From: Lithospermum erythrorhizon
Lineage: Eukaryota; Streptophyta; Magnoliopsida; Boraginales; Boraginaceae
NCBI GenBank assembly: GCA_019722365.1
Contig: JADFUC010000852.1
Location: 1,240,001-1,304,000, forward strand
DNA length: 64,000 nucleotides
Reading direction: 5' to 3'
Below the pieces are notes generated by a model. That model saw only the letters and a program-made list of their open reading frames with translations. It was not told the DNA's origin and made no database searches. Within the stretch, counting starts at the first letter, position 1. Each line of letters opens with the position of its first letter. A program made the position numbers and the translations under genes. Shown in pieces: positions 35,651 to 47,300 of this stretch.

Positions 35651-35880
35651 ATTGCGCAAAACTAAAATTATTAAGTTTGAAATAAAATTAACACAGGCTA
35701 TTTTTACTTGAATGATAAAAAGTATATGTTAATAATAATTCTTTGTTTGAAATATTAGCTATTGCATTTTCGCCAATTTGTATAATTTTATTTGAAATTT
35801 GTTTGAAACATGTAGAATTTGATCTTTGTTGAAATTTGTAGAATTTGCATATTATATTATTATTATATGCGTATATAAGT

Positions 35881-36020
35881 AAGCGAGTTGTCTTAAAAGT
35901 TTAACACTTTTAAGTGATTGAGACAGGACTAAGATACAGCAAGTTTATTGACTTTGGTTTCTTGCAGGAATTTCTATTACAGGTTGTATGAATTATATGA
36001 GCTCTGTATTAAAATTGCTG
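35881..36020 (+). repeat. 5'-end fragment of the same AT-rich family, copy 3
   Basis: Starts AAGCGAGTTGTCTTAAAAGT and contains a perfect 8 bp inverted repeat: CTTAAAAG at 35892-35899 and CTTTTAAG at 35907-35914. GTGATTGAGACAGGACTAAG and a TTACAGGTTGTATGAATTAT-like tail follow. It is the shortest of the three copies. Confidence 0.55.
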
Positions 36021-36584
36021 GTTTGATATTAACTTTTGTGTTTTTAGAATAATTCTTTGAATATTTTGTTAAATTTAGTGGAACCAAATTATTCACAGAA
36101 CGATCTTTTTACTTTGGTGGATAAAAGTAATTAATTATAATTAATCTTCATGGTGCATTTATGTTCAATATCACGTTTTATAAGCAAGGTGGGGATTTAT
36201 CATTTCGTTTGTTACACTTATCTATCATTTATTATTGAAGTATATGGTAAATTGATTGTATTATCTATTTGTGTTACAAACTTATACGTGGTTATAGTTG
36301 TGGAATTGTTAATGTTGACTTGAACGGTGGTTGTGTTAAATGCATTATGGTCTGTTTATTTCTGTTGTGGTATTCATGGTTGAATATGTATATGTATGGG
36401 TGTATTCAAGTTTGAGTATGATTGTGTTATGGACGTATCCGTGAGTAGATTTTTGCGAGTATAGGTTCTATATGATTTTGTTGTATTGTGTGTGTTATGG
36501 ATGCTACATTGAGACTATTGTGTGATGGTTGTATGTTTGATATTGTATGTGTGATTTGTGAATTGTTTGATTTGAGGATGTTGA

Positions 36585-36674
36585 GATGATGTGGGGTGTT
36601 CGAAGGGTGAGCCTGCCGGGAAAAGGATATGACGATGTTGGGTGTTCGAAGGGTGAGCCTGCCGGGAAAAGGAT
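36585..36674 (+). repeat. Tandem 44 bp direct repeat
   Basis: Two copies, 36585-36628 and 36631-36674, with a 46 bp period, differ at two positions. The shared core includes TGTTCGAAGGGTGAGCCTGC followed by CGGGAAAAGGAT. The unit is GC-richer than its surroundings. Short internal tandem repeats like this are common in LTRs of plant Ty3/Gypsy elements. Confidence 0.85.
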
Positions 36675-36989
36675 GAGGAAGCTGGTATATATGATGTTAT
36701 TGTGGTTTCATTTTGTAAGTTATTTTATTGCGTGGTCGTAGTATGAACATGGTGTGTGAAATTTTCTTTGGATTGCTTTGTTTGGTTATGTGATATGGAA
36801 TATGGCCAGGTGAGTTAACGTAAAGTTAAAATTTTCTACGTGTGCATTTTGTTGATGATGGTTAATCTGTTATGATGATGCCTTGGGTAGTGCTATATTT
36901 CGTATTATATATGTACAAATGTATTTATCCATCCCTATCATTAAGCTACGTACGTATATATTTATCCACTATTGTATCTTAACTTTCGG

Positions 36990-37500
36990 ATATGGGTAAG
37001 TTACCATCCGGGTGATTCGTTTCCGTAGAGTTGTCGAGCTTACCGCTACCGCGCCAGTTAACCCGGTGCCGCTTTGGAAGCGGTTAGTTCGTGAGTATCC
37101 AGGTGATTTTTATTTAGGTGAGAAGACGGGTGGCTAGGATCGCCGGCGGTCGTCATTTGTTCTCGTTCATTTTTCTTATGCTGGAGGTACGTATTTTGAT
37201 TTACGGTGTTGGAAATGTATTAACTATTTCATGGAGTATCTTGGTTTTGGAACTTTTATGAAGTTGTATTTTGGGTTTGGTTAGATGATGCCACGATGGT
37301 TAAATTCTGTATGGAAATGTTTTCAGTTTTCGAACTATTTTACTTTTATCAAACTGTCAGGTTCTACTGGTTTTCAAACAGTGATTTTAAATTATCAACC
37401 ATCGTATGGTGGCTTCGGATATCTGAGGTTGATGGCCGACTCACGGCCTCGAGGGAGGCGTAGGCTGAGGCGAGGTCGTTAACATGGTGTGACCCCGCCT
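36990..37500 (+). mobile_element. LTR-retrotransposon-like segment (possible LTR end)
   Basis: A GC-richer block shows CGGTGCCGCTTTGG, then AAGCGGTTAGTTCGTGAG, and a GGCTGAGGCGAGGTCGTTAA run ending CA just before TGGTGTGACC at about 37493. This resembles the 3' end of a plant Ty3/Gypsy LTR followed by a degraded TGGTATC-type primer-binding site. Alternatively, TGTGACCCCGCC may be the start of a second LTR. No gag or pol coding is visible nearby, so this is at most a solo or truncated element. Confidence 0.4.
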
Positions 37501-39470
37501 ACATGTAAACAAGCATGACAACCAGTAACTTGTCAGCATGACATGCAACCACGACAAACCGCGATTCTGCGGCTTTCGACCAGCGTCTCGACAACTAAAG
37601 ACAACCCAGATAGAACAACAAGACAACAATCATGTGACATTTTGATATAGCGGCCATAATATACCCGAGTCACAATTGTATAAACGTACTATCGCAATGT
37701 ATCTACTTAGCGACCGTCAAACAACTCGACATTTTCACAAATTCACAACTCGCTGCCGATAAGTTCATAACCTGATGCGTCGTCATATATCAATTTACCG
37801 CTACTTCGCTCAAGCGTAAATAATGTTATCAAGCAGTGATAAATCCCCACGCAGCTAGTACCCAGCTTGAAACAATCAATCGTCCATGACTTTTCCAGCG
37901 TTAGAGTCTTGAATCGAAGACGATGATGAGGGGAAACTCTCCAAAAAATTTGAGGTCCAAAGCTCGCGAGATGGAGGAGAAATCGGAGAAAAAAATCAAG
38001 GGGGAGGCATGCTCTTGCCGAGAGGGAAGGGGGAATGGGTTTGTGTTTTTCTTTTGGGCCTTGGTTGGTTTATGTGGTGGGTGGGTTATTGATATCTTAA
38101 GTGGTGGCCGTCGTTTAATTCAGCCGTCACGCCTGGATTTTAAGCTTATACCGACAGTAGCTCGAACATTAACGTTTATCATACATAAAATTTAAAGTGG
38201 TTTCAAATTTTCGTTAATCAATTTAACCAAATACATTTAATTTGATTAATTAGCAGTCATTCACAGATTTTTCACAGGGTACTAAGTATGTATGTCATAA
38301 GTAATCGATTTGGTGGGTGGAGTTTTTAAATAATTCTGACTATTGAAAAAGAAAATCGAACAACCTTTTAGAGATGGAGGTACTATATATATAATATTCA
38401 TAATTTTAAAATTTTGTTGGTTGAGATTTAAACAATTTTAATTATTGAAAAAGGAAATTTTAGAATCTTTTAGAGATAAATTTAATACGTAGTATTCATA
38501 ATTTTTATATTTAAATGGTTAAAAAATTATATTGGTTATTTAGCTAGATTTCTCAAAGATATAAAGATCACTAATTTACTTTGATGATCATAATTGTATT
38601 AGTAATAATGTATTAGGAAGTAAACATATTCAAATATCTTATAATATCATAATTGTCTTAGAATTCCTATACGAAATAGAAAAATTTGTATTTGGAAAAA
38701 AAACCATATCGTGATTGCGTATCGGCAATACTTAACAAATAATTTCCACAAAGAATTATAACAACAATTATACATTAAAAATATTGAAGTCCAAATTTAT
38801 AAAAGGTCCAACTAATATAGAATTCAAAACTTGACCATCTTTTAAGTGATGGAGGTTGTCCCAACGTCTTAAAAGTCACAATCTTATTTAAACTATAATT
38901 TTAGAAAATATAGGGCAACATATGCATATAATTTTCGTAATCTTATTAACTTATTATTGTCATTATTTTCAAACCATGTGATTCATTTTTAAACTCAAAA
39001 TGACGTGTTTACACTATTAAGAAAAATCTCATTCTCCGTGCGTTACTCATTGTAGGTGAAACGTATAAAATTGTTTTTATTGTCGAGATAATGATGCTTT
39101 AATTTTATGTCCATAACATATAAATTTTGCTTATTGGATATATTTTGTTACTAATATATATGAAATAATAATTACAGACAATAAAATTAACTTGATGTAT
39201 ACTAATTTTATTTTTATTTTGAAACTTCATGATATTTTTAAATTATTATTGTGGATTTATTTTCTTATGTAATAATTTAAATTTATATTTATATATATTT
39301 CATGCTTGTATGCTTTTATAAAACTATTATTAATAGGTCACTTGCCTTCTAAACTAGGTTTGTTCTTTTTACTAAAATTAAATATTCGAGGATAACATGA
39401 GTTATTACAAATAAAGTTTAAATATTATATTATGCTAATATATCTATAATTTAAGAAATTATTTTGTTTT

Positions 39471-40450
39471 TCAATTTTATATTTCAAACAATGATGTGGA
39501 TACTCGATTAGTTATATATATATAAAGTAAATATATATTATAAGTTTTGTTATTGAATTTTACTAGATATCATTAATTTACATTGTTTAACATTTTCATA
39601 TATTGAATATTCTGAGAAATATATGAGAAATGAAGTGAAATATAAAGGAGAACTACCGAAATCAAACTATCGAGCATTAACAAATGCGTCTAAAATACCG
39701 AACATAATAGACAAAACTAAAAATTCACATTTGGAGACATAATTGGTAAGGCGATACTTTGACAAATGTAAGATCATTATAAAAGTTAAACCCACATTTT
39801 ATCTTGACGAATTCATAATTAATTATCAATGAAATAGAACAGTGATATATGATTTCATATTACTCCCTCCATCCCAAAATGATGGGGAGGTTTTGACTTG
39901 GCACAAAGATTATGAAAATTTAAATTTTGTACCTTAAGTCTCATTTTCCTTCCTTTTTCTTACTCTCAAATTGGTCAAACCAAGAATCAAATTTGGATTT
40001 CTATTTTGGGTAAAAATTCCCAATCTTTTTTGTGATGCAGGGAGTATTTACTTTTAACTATGCATAATAGTTCTTAATTTAGACAATAAAATTATTGGGA
40101 TATCAAAAGATTAACATTAGGCGTGTTTAATATTTTTTAGTTTAGACAAACTAATTTGAAATCATTGAGTGAATAAATATAGATAATAATAAAAAAAAAA
40201 TTGTACACTAAAAAAAGATGTATTAGATCAATAAATAATAAAATATTAATGAAGAACCAAAAGAAATAGAGTAAATTGATCTTATTAAGGATGATGATCA
40301 TTGAATATAGCTTTCGATAAAAATAAAAATAAAAGACAAAAATGGATAAATTTGATTTAAGATGAAAATTAAATTTTAGATAATAAAGTTTAAAATATAT
40401 AGAGAATATTTTTTAGTTTTCACGATTTAAATAGTTTAGGAATTTAAATC
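39471..40450 (+). mobile_element. Helitron-like AT-rich element, partial copy 4
   Basis: Homologous in order to 32631-33250. Shared phrases include TATTATAAGTTTT, then AAACTATCGAG, ACAAAACTAAA, TTCATAATTAATTA, ATATGATTTCATATTA and AAAAGATTAACATTAGGC. The copy is interrupted at 39861-40046 by a Stowaway-like MITE that is absent from the 33.0 kb copy. Confidence 0.65.
39861..40046. mobile_element. Stowaway-like MITE (Tc1/mariner type)
   Basis: The left end is TACTCCCTCCATCCCAAAA. The right end, reverse-complemented, is TACTCCCTGCATCACAAAA, so the terminal inverted repeats match with few changes and carry the Stowaway CTCCCTCC start and TA target. The related sequence at about 33037-33065 reads straight through the insertion point (CATATTA then TTTTAG), giving an empty-site comparison. 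About 186 bp with no coding capacity, mobilised in trans. Confidence 0.85.
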
Positions 40451-41312
40451 GAATCCTACCTGGCTATTCTTTGGTGTCTCTGCTTTATATCATGCATGTG
40501 TGTTGGGTGTTAGGTATAGCCCATCACATGATCTCGTAATACATGAGATCTGATCTTTATAAAGCGGGAGGCGAAGGAGGCGTGAAGAGGAGGTAGGCGA
40601 TGCTGCGATGAAAATTGATACTGCTTTTAAAATATATAAGCATATATTTATTCAATAATTTTATTTTTATTTTACACAATTTTATACTACAACACATAAT
40701 TATAACAATGATCACAATGTAACAAGTACAATTTTATGTTATTTTATATTATATGATAATCGCGTATATGAAAATTTATCGCGTCTGATATATGTGACTT
40801 TATTACTAATGCTTATAAAATGTTGGTAAAGATAATGGAGTATATACTAATCATTGCAATAAAAACAAAGTAGACAATCAAATTCAACAAGGTGAAACAA
40901 CAAACGACCTTAACTTTGGTCAGAACAAAACTGGCATGTCTCTCTTGCCAATTAGATAAATCCTTCCTTACATTTCCTGCATGGTATTGTCTGTATCCTA
41001 ATCTATGAATTAAGATTCTAACAGTCACCCAACATTTTAGCCACATTATAAAAAAACAATAATAATTTCCAGAACAATGTAACCTTTACTTACACCAATG
41101 CACACGTCCAAAACTAAAAAATTAAAAAATGGTGATATAAAATTGATCATTTTCCTAGAAAGTAAAGCTAATGACAAAAATGCTGGACATTGGACAATGT
41201 TACACAGTTCAAAACTGATGGTAGAAGTCGTCAAAGATTTGATGCCCTCCCGGACTTCCTTTGGCTGGGTGACATTCAGGACTTGTGCAATATGTATTAG
41301 ACATAAAGTGCC

Positions 41313-42479
41313 TCAAAGTTCAAAATTTCTGTAACTATTTGGCTTCCTTATACAAGATCTTATTTGCTGACCACCATTTCTACTAACCTGCAATTTGGGG
41401 CACCAATTTACTTGATTCTGTGACGACCCTATATGAGCATGTTGTGCTATGTCCTCCGGGGAATTTATCATTCGGATTTTATGATTCTTGATGCGTCCCG
41501 AATGTTTTGGAGTATTCCCTGCTGAAGCCATTGAAGGTGAATATGTTTTAGTATTGTAATAACCATGTTTATCGTCTGGAGAATGACCTGAAACCTCCCC
41601 AGAATCCAGGCGTAGAAGGTGCTTCAGTGTACTGGAGAATCCTTTTTTACTTGGGGAGGTGTATTGTTCTGGAAGAGCCTGATCCTGATCTCCCTCCCTG
41701 GATTTCTTCAACAATTTGGAAAATGTATGATGAGCTGAATCGGTTCCATTAGTGTAGCCATCATATTTTTTATTCGGGGATTGATCCGGCCAGTCCCTGG
41801 AACTCGGTGATTGTTCAGGACTGGCCGGGATAAAGATGGGTGAGCCAAAAGTGACAACAAGCTTCATAAACTTCCTGTTACTATTTTCCTTTGCTAAACA
41901 GGATTTTATTTTCCCTGATATTGAACCTTCTCTTGCCCTGTTACCATTTATCGAACAATTAGGATTAATTTCCTTCCACAACTCATCCTGTGAAGAATGA
42001 TTGGAATCCATTATTTGAGCATGTCTCTTATGGTTCTTCCCATGCCCAAAATGCTTCGGAGTTGAACCTGCAGAGGACCTGAGAGGTGATTGTGTTTGAT
42101 TCATGTAAGAATCAGGTGTATCCCCCAGAGACAGGTACATTTCATCTTCGGTCTCAGTTCCTCCCGGGGGCTGTAATGCCCCTGAGTGCCTGTCTCGGTA
42201 AGGGGATTGATATAATGGCTGATCCGGGTTTCGTTCCCTGACGGCCTTCAACAATTTATACATAGTTCGATGAGGAACTAAGTAGAAAACTTTCCCTGGA
42301 ACCAAAGTTGCCTCAGGTTTTATCACAATCCAGGGGAATTGGAAGACATCAGGCCTTGTAATTGAGTACCTAGGATACTTCTTGAGTATTTCTGCTGCTT
42401 TAACTGGCTTAGAATGTGTTTCTATAAACCTAGGGTGAACCAACTTGAGAATACGTTTTTCTCTTATTGAAACGTTCAT
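41313..42479 (-). CDS. PADRE-domain (DUF4228) protein with duplicated C-terminal module
   Basis: Single exon, 388 aa, ATG at 42479, TGA at 41313. Residues 1-80 form the PADRE/DUF4228 domain: KLVHPRFIETHSKPVKAAEI, then YPRYSITRPDVF, GKVFYLVPHRTMYKLLK. Members respond to pathogens and abiotic stress; biochemical function is unknown. Typical relatives are about 150-250 aa. The extra length comes from repetition. KLLKAVRERNPDQPL (76-90) echoes KLLKKSREGDQDQAL (255-269). SAGSTPKHFGHGKNHK (136-151) echoes SAGNTPKHSGRIKNHK (319-334). IKSCLAKENSNRKF (191-204) echoes IRSCIRKPNSYRNF (373-386). The linkers are Ser/Pro-rich and probably disordered. The gene is isolated by transposon-rich DNA on its 3' side. 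The frame is intact, so it is probably functional. Confidence 0.85.
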   Translation of the reverse strand: MNVSIREKRILKLVHPRFIETHSKPVKAAEILKKYPRYSITRPDVFQFPWIVIKPEATLVPGKVFYLVPHRTMYKLLKAVRERNPDQPLYQSPYRDRHSGALQPPGGTETEDEMYLSLGDTPDSYMNQTQSPLRSSAGSTPKHFGHGKNHKRHAQIMDSNHSSQDELWKEINPNCSINGNRAREGSISGKIKSCLAKENSNRKFMKLVVTFGSPIFIPASPEQSPSSRDWPDQSPNKKYDGYTNGTDSAHHTFSKLLKKSREGDQDQALPEQYTSPSKKGFSSTLKHLLRLDSGEVSGHSPDDKHGYYNTKTYSPSMASAGNTPKHSGRIKNHKIRMINSPEDIAQHAHIGSSQNQVNWCPKLQVSRNGGQQIRSCIRKPNSYRNFEL

Positions 42480-44303
42480 TTCTATAAAATTTCTCTCTTA
42501 TATTATACTTGAATGAAAGTACCAAGAGAGAGGCTGATAAATTGCATTAGTGTAGGTTTTATGGTGAACATTTTATAACAATGACAAAAAACTTGACGAT
42601 TTGTTCGATGTAAACTTGTAAATTATTTGTCTTTGGAGTTGGTTTTCTCCTAGGCAAATAATTGTGTGAAAGAAAAAGAGATAATTGTTGATATTGAGAA
42701 GGGATATTGACATATTGTCTTGTTTAGGGGGATTCATCAGACCTACAAAATACTCCATCGAAAATAAAATAATATTGTAAAACAATATTTAGAAACAAAT
42801 TAAACAATGTTAATTTATTAAAATAAATAATAAAAAGTAAGTTTTGATCAAATTTTCAATTTGAAAAACAAATAACGTCAATGATAATAAATTGTAGGTA
42901 GTATACGTTATAGTCTTAAAGATATGGTTACTATGGATTCTGGATTAGGTAAGTCAGAGATATTATCTAAATTTTCAAAGGAATAATACTTTTCTTGATC
43001 TCCTATAGGTCATGCCCGATTAAGCTCTTGGCCGTAAATTCCATATTGAGGAAAGTTGGTGATTTCAAAGAAATGGATTAGGATTGACTGATGGTTAGCA
43101 ACTTAGCGTAACGAAAAAGGGTAATCTTAATCATAGGTTTTTCCAACATATATAAGATAAATCTTGGATCTCAATATGTGTCAAAGATATAGTGATCAAT
43201 GCTTATTTCCTTTTTAATGAGTGATTAGAGCCACGTTTCTTTAATTTGTTCAATACTCCCTTGTTAGATCATACTCAAACTATTTGATAATTCCTTAATT
43301 TCTATTTGAATGACCTATTTAAACTTTATTTTGAAACAAATTGAGAAATTGACTAAGTTAACTAATCTTACCATATTCACCTCTAAACTAATAAATTATG
43401 TGTGATCCAGTTAGAAAAAGCATAATGATGTATGGTGGGCCATGATTGAGGGACGAAATTGGGGGTTAAAAGCCTAAAGTAATTCTAAAGTAGTAATAAA
43501 TAATGTATGAAATGATAATATGTAACATGTTATTTGGCAAAATGTTTCAGGCCTAGGCTATCCATGGAAAGATCAGGTAAAGCCGTAAGATGAGCATGAC
43601 TATTAATTCATGTGTCCAATGATGGGCATGACCCTCTTATTTTTTTGGGAGTTAGAATGTATAGAGCTGTAGACTATTTCAATGTTGACTATAGCACTCA
43701 GCACTAGATTATCTTCATCATTTTTCCTTGATCAGGAAGATAAATCATTGGTGCTGTAAAGGCAAAAGAATCACTTTGTTTATGCTTATAATCTTTGTAG
43801 AAAGTTTCTCAGTTTTTTGCATGAAAAAACATAAATATTGGGTCAGTTCGGAAATATGCTATTTGTTATCGTAGGGGTAAGACTTGGTACAATGACCATC
43901 CTATATGTATTAGGCGGAAGTATCTTATAAGCATTAGGTGATGTTATTGTTATTGTTGTTGTGTGAATGTGTGATAAAGATTTATATTGTTCCCAAACGT
44001 ACCCCTACGTACAAACGTTGCTTGATCACCTTTTGACATAGTCTTGAAATTTAATTACTGTTAATGAGCTTGCTTTTCTACCAAACGGGAACACTTATAA
44101 TTATATTTCATGATTAACCCCTCAGGCTTTAATTATACCGTTTTATCTGTCACCTTTAATCACTCCTTCTAACGTCAATATCCCCCACCTTCTATGTCTT
44201 CAATCAAGGACCTCATTTTTCTTCAAATGTAGAAAACTCTTGTATTTCACTTACTTTAAGTAATATTGGTCTCACTTAGTCTTCTAATCCTCAATTTTCT
44301 TTC
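42480..44303. other. Intergenic DNA between divergent PADRE and receptor-kinase loci
   Basis: Should contain the two divergent promoters. A SINE-like tail lies at 43873-43965. Otherwise it is AT-rich sequence with no supported gene. Confidence 0.5.
43873..43965 (+). mobile_element. Possible TS-type SINE 3' remnant
   Basis: GGGGTAAGACTTGGTACAAT followed by a CCATCCT segment and a tail of TTATTG/TTGTTG units resembles the 3' body and (TTG)n tail of TS-type SINEs of asterids. No A or B box is convincing upstream and no target-site duplication was found. Confidence 0.35.
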
Positions 44304-47300
44304 ATGGAGCTTTTTCAATGTTGTTACTTGTTTGGGTTCCTAATGCTTTTTTCATATATTCAACTCACTTCATGTTATCAAGATGGTGTGTAACAATTAA
44401 CAAGCATTCACCATGTTTTTTCATAAATGAAATGTTGATTTAACTTTAATATTATGTTCATAACATATTCTTGCTACATGCAGGGTTCTTGAGTTTATCT
44501 TGTGGAGCATCAACAAGTTTCATAGATGGATCAAACATTTCATGGATACCTGATGGTGCATTTGTAAATAGTGGACAAACAACAACAATTGATCTTGATG
44601 GTACCTCAACAAATGTCCCGATTCGTTTTTTTCCAGATTCCCAAACTAGAAAATGTTACAACCTCCCTACAAACAATCTATCATCACCATCATTAGTTCT
44701 TGTGAGAGCTCAATTTGCTTACAAAAACTATGATGGCCTGAGTAAACCCCCTACATTCTTTGTTTCTCTTGGGACTGCATTATCGACGAATGTGAATCTT
44801 TCCAAAAAGGACCCATGGATTGAAGAGTTCATTTGGCCTGTTAATAAAGATGTAGTTAGTCTTTGTTTTCAGTCTATTCAAGGTAGTGGATATCCTGTTG
44901 TTTCTTCTATTGAGCTCCGGCCGATGCCTCAGGGCTCTTATAGAAGTGCCATGAATGACTCCCCTGACTATTTGCTTAGAAGCGTTTATCGGATCAATTG
45001 CGGTTATATTGATGGACCTTTAAGGTAATTAGCTTAATTTTTTTCTCCTTCACTTTCATTTCATAGAAGTGATATTAACATAATATTAGTAATACATTGA
45101 CTTATCTAATATACTTCAGCCAGCTATTTTGGTTTTTATAATGGCACCTCACTATGATCTTAAGGGCTTTAGCTTAAGTACAAAGTTTAGGTTAAGATCC
45201 ATTGTTTGATGTTAATAATGTGCAAGGAGATGATTTGTGAGCATATGACTGTTATTAATTGAGGCCAAATTGTTTCATGTAGTAGCCTATATTATTATAA
45301 GTACTCCACACTGGACAATCTTTTGGAGATGGAGGATGTATTAATAGTTCACTATTGATCCTATGTTCTTTTCTACAACATTATTTATAGAATGAGTACT
45401 CATCTTTCCTATCAATAATTCAACTCTGCTATGCATTACACTAGTGAAGCTTAATTTTACAACTTTTGAGTGAGTCTGAGATTGATTCTTGATGATATAC
45501 AAGGTACCCCATTGATCAATATGACCGAATTTGGGATGCCGACGAAGATTTCACTCCATTCCATGTTTCAACTGGTTTTGATATTCAAAACATCTTCAAT
45601 TTATCTAATCTTATTGAGAGTCCTCCAACCGCTATTCTACAAACTGCTCGAGTTCTTGCAAGGTGGAATGAGTTGACATATAATTTGCCTCTTGATCACC
45701 AGGGAGACTATCATATCATCCTCTACTTCGCTGGAATCCTCCCCGTTTCTTCCTCATTTGATGTTATGATTAATGGCAATATTTTCCAAGCAAATTATAC
45801 TGTACAGACTTGGGAATCAAAGGATATGCTCTTCACATTGAAAGAGATAAATAGCTTGAACATTACTTTGAGGAAAGTTGGCTATTTCCCTTTCATCAAT
45901 GCCCTTGAGGTGTATGAGATTCTTGATATTCCCCCTGGAACTTCTTCCACCACAGTTTCAATTTCACCTCTTACTTATTTCTTCTTGATTTAATTTGAAT
46001 TAATAAATTGCTAATTTAGACCACCCAAAAATGAAAACATGCAAGGTATATGACTGAAAAAAAAATTGGTTCAAGTAGCTCAGCCTTCAAATTATTCAAA
46101 AGTTCTGCATTGGGATTTGGGGTAAGACTCCATCCATGTTTGCCAATGCCATGGGACTTCATAGATTTATAGAAATTTACATGCATTATAAGAAAATTAC
46201 TCTTTCTATCTTAACAACTTTCGGTTTTGTGCTATATATTGATGTCCAATGTTGTATTAGGGACCTCTCGGGCATTCAGTTGAGGTCACAACCCTAATGC
46301 TTATGACTAGCTTTGGACCTCAAGACCTTGTGGGCATTTTGGATTGATGAAATTTGCATCAAATTCGGTTGTGGTTTCACTCCTTGTTAATAACTTCACC
46401 TCTTACTGGCAGAGATCTTCACAATACATCACTTGCAGGAGAAATACAAAACTTGGGGAGCCTTCAACATCTTGAAAGACTGTAATGCTCAAGCATCCAT
46501 GTTACTGTTTTTTGTTTCATTGATTATTTTGCAAATGAAGTACTAAGAATGTTAATGATGCAGAAATCTGAGCTTCAATCAACTAACATCCTTTGGTTCT
46601 GAACTTGAAAGCTTGACCAACCTTAAAATTCTGTAAGTCTTCTTAAGTCCAACTTACTAGCCGTGATAGCTATTTTCTCCCTGCCTTATATTTTTCTGCT
46701 GAAGAATAAGGCAGAATAAATAAATATATTACTAATTTGATCAGATTCACCACTTTCCGAGTGTAAGTAGTGCTAGTCTGATTGCATTCTTGATATTTGA
46801 GGAAAAAATGACATTGGTGAGTTTTCTTGATGAAGGGACTTGCGGAACAATAGTTTGGAAGGAATAGTACCTGACAGCTTAGGGGAGTTACAAGAACTGA
46901 AGTTGCTGTGAGTTCCAAACATTCTGCAAACAGCATTCCTCCTTTTAACTTACACTTGAATTCCTTGTTTGGTCTGGAGGATGCAAATAGGAGGGGTGGA
47001 AATTATCTTCAAGTAAAAAACATTTGTACATGCAAGGAATTCAAATTTTCTGCCCTCCTTATATTCATACACCAGACCAAACACGAAGACGTGAATTTTT
47101 CTTGAAATGCCTGTGATGTTACTTTACAGGAACCTGGAAAATAATAAATTGCAAGGTCCCCTCCCTAGGTCTCTATACAGGAAAAGCCTGGAAGTGAGGT
47201 ACATATTATAGCAAATGCTAAAAATATTGAAGATAAAACTACCATTGAACATTTTATCTTATGGCATCACATTTTTGTTGTGCAGAACATCAGGGAATAT

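Larger units (their letters stand above)
31818..41312. other. Transposon-derived, gene-free block
   Basis: After the transporter 3'UTR, about 9 kb has no supported host gene. It holds copies of an AT-rich Helitron-like family, an LTR-like GC-richer segment with a 44 bp direct repeat, and a Stowaway MITE. These are listed separately. Short open frames at 37285-37482 and 37923-38195 resemble no known protein. The rest is AT-rich with no further structure I can define. Confidence 0.65.

Noticed and set aside
37285..38195. Two plus-strand frames with Arg/Gly-rich or Lys-rich peptides
   Set aside because: Low-complexity products inside an LTR-like region, with no gag or pol motifs. They are composition artefacts.
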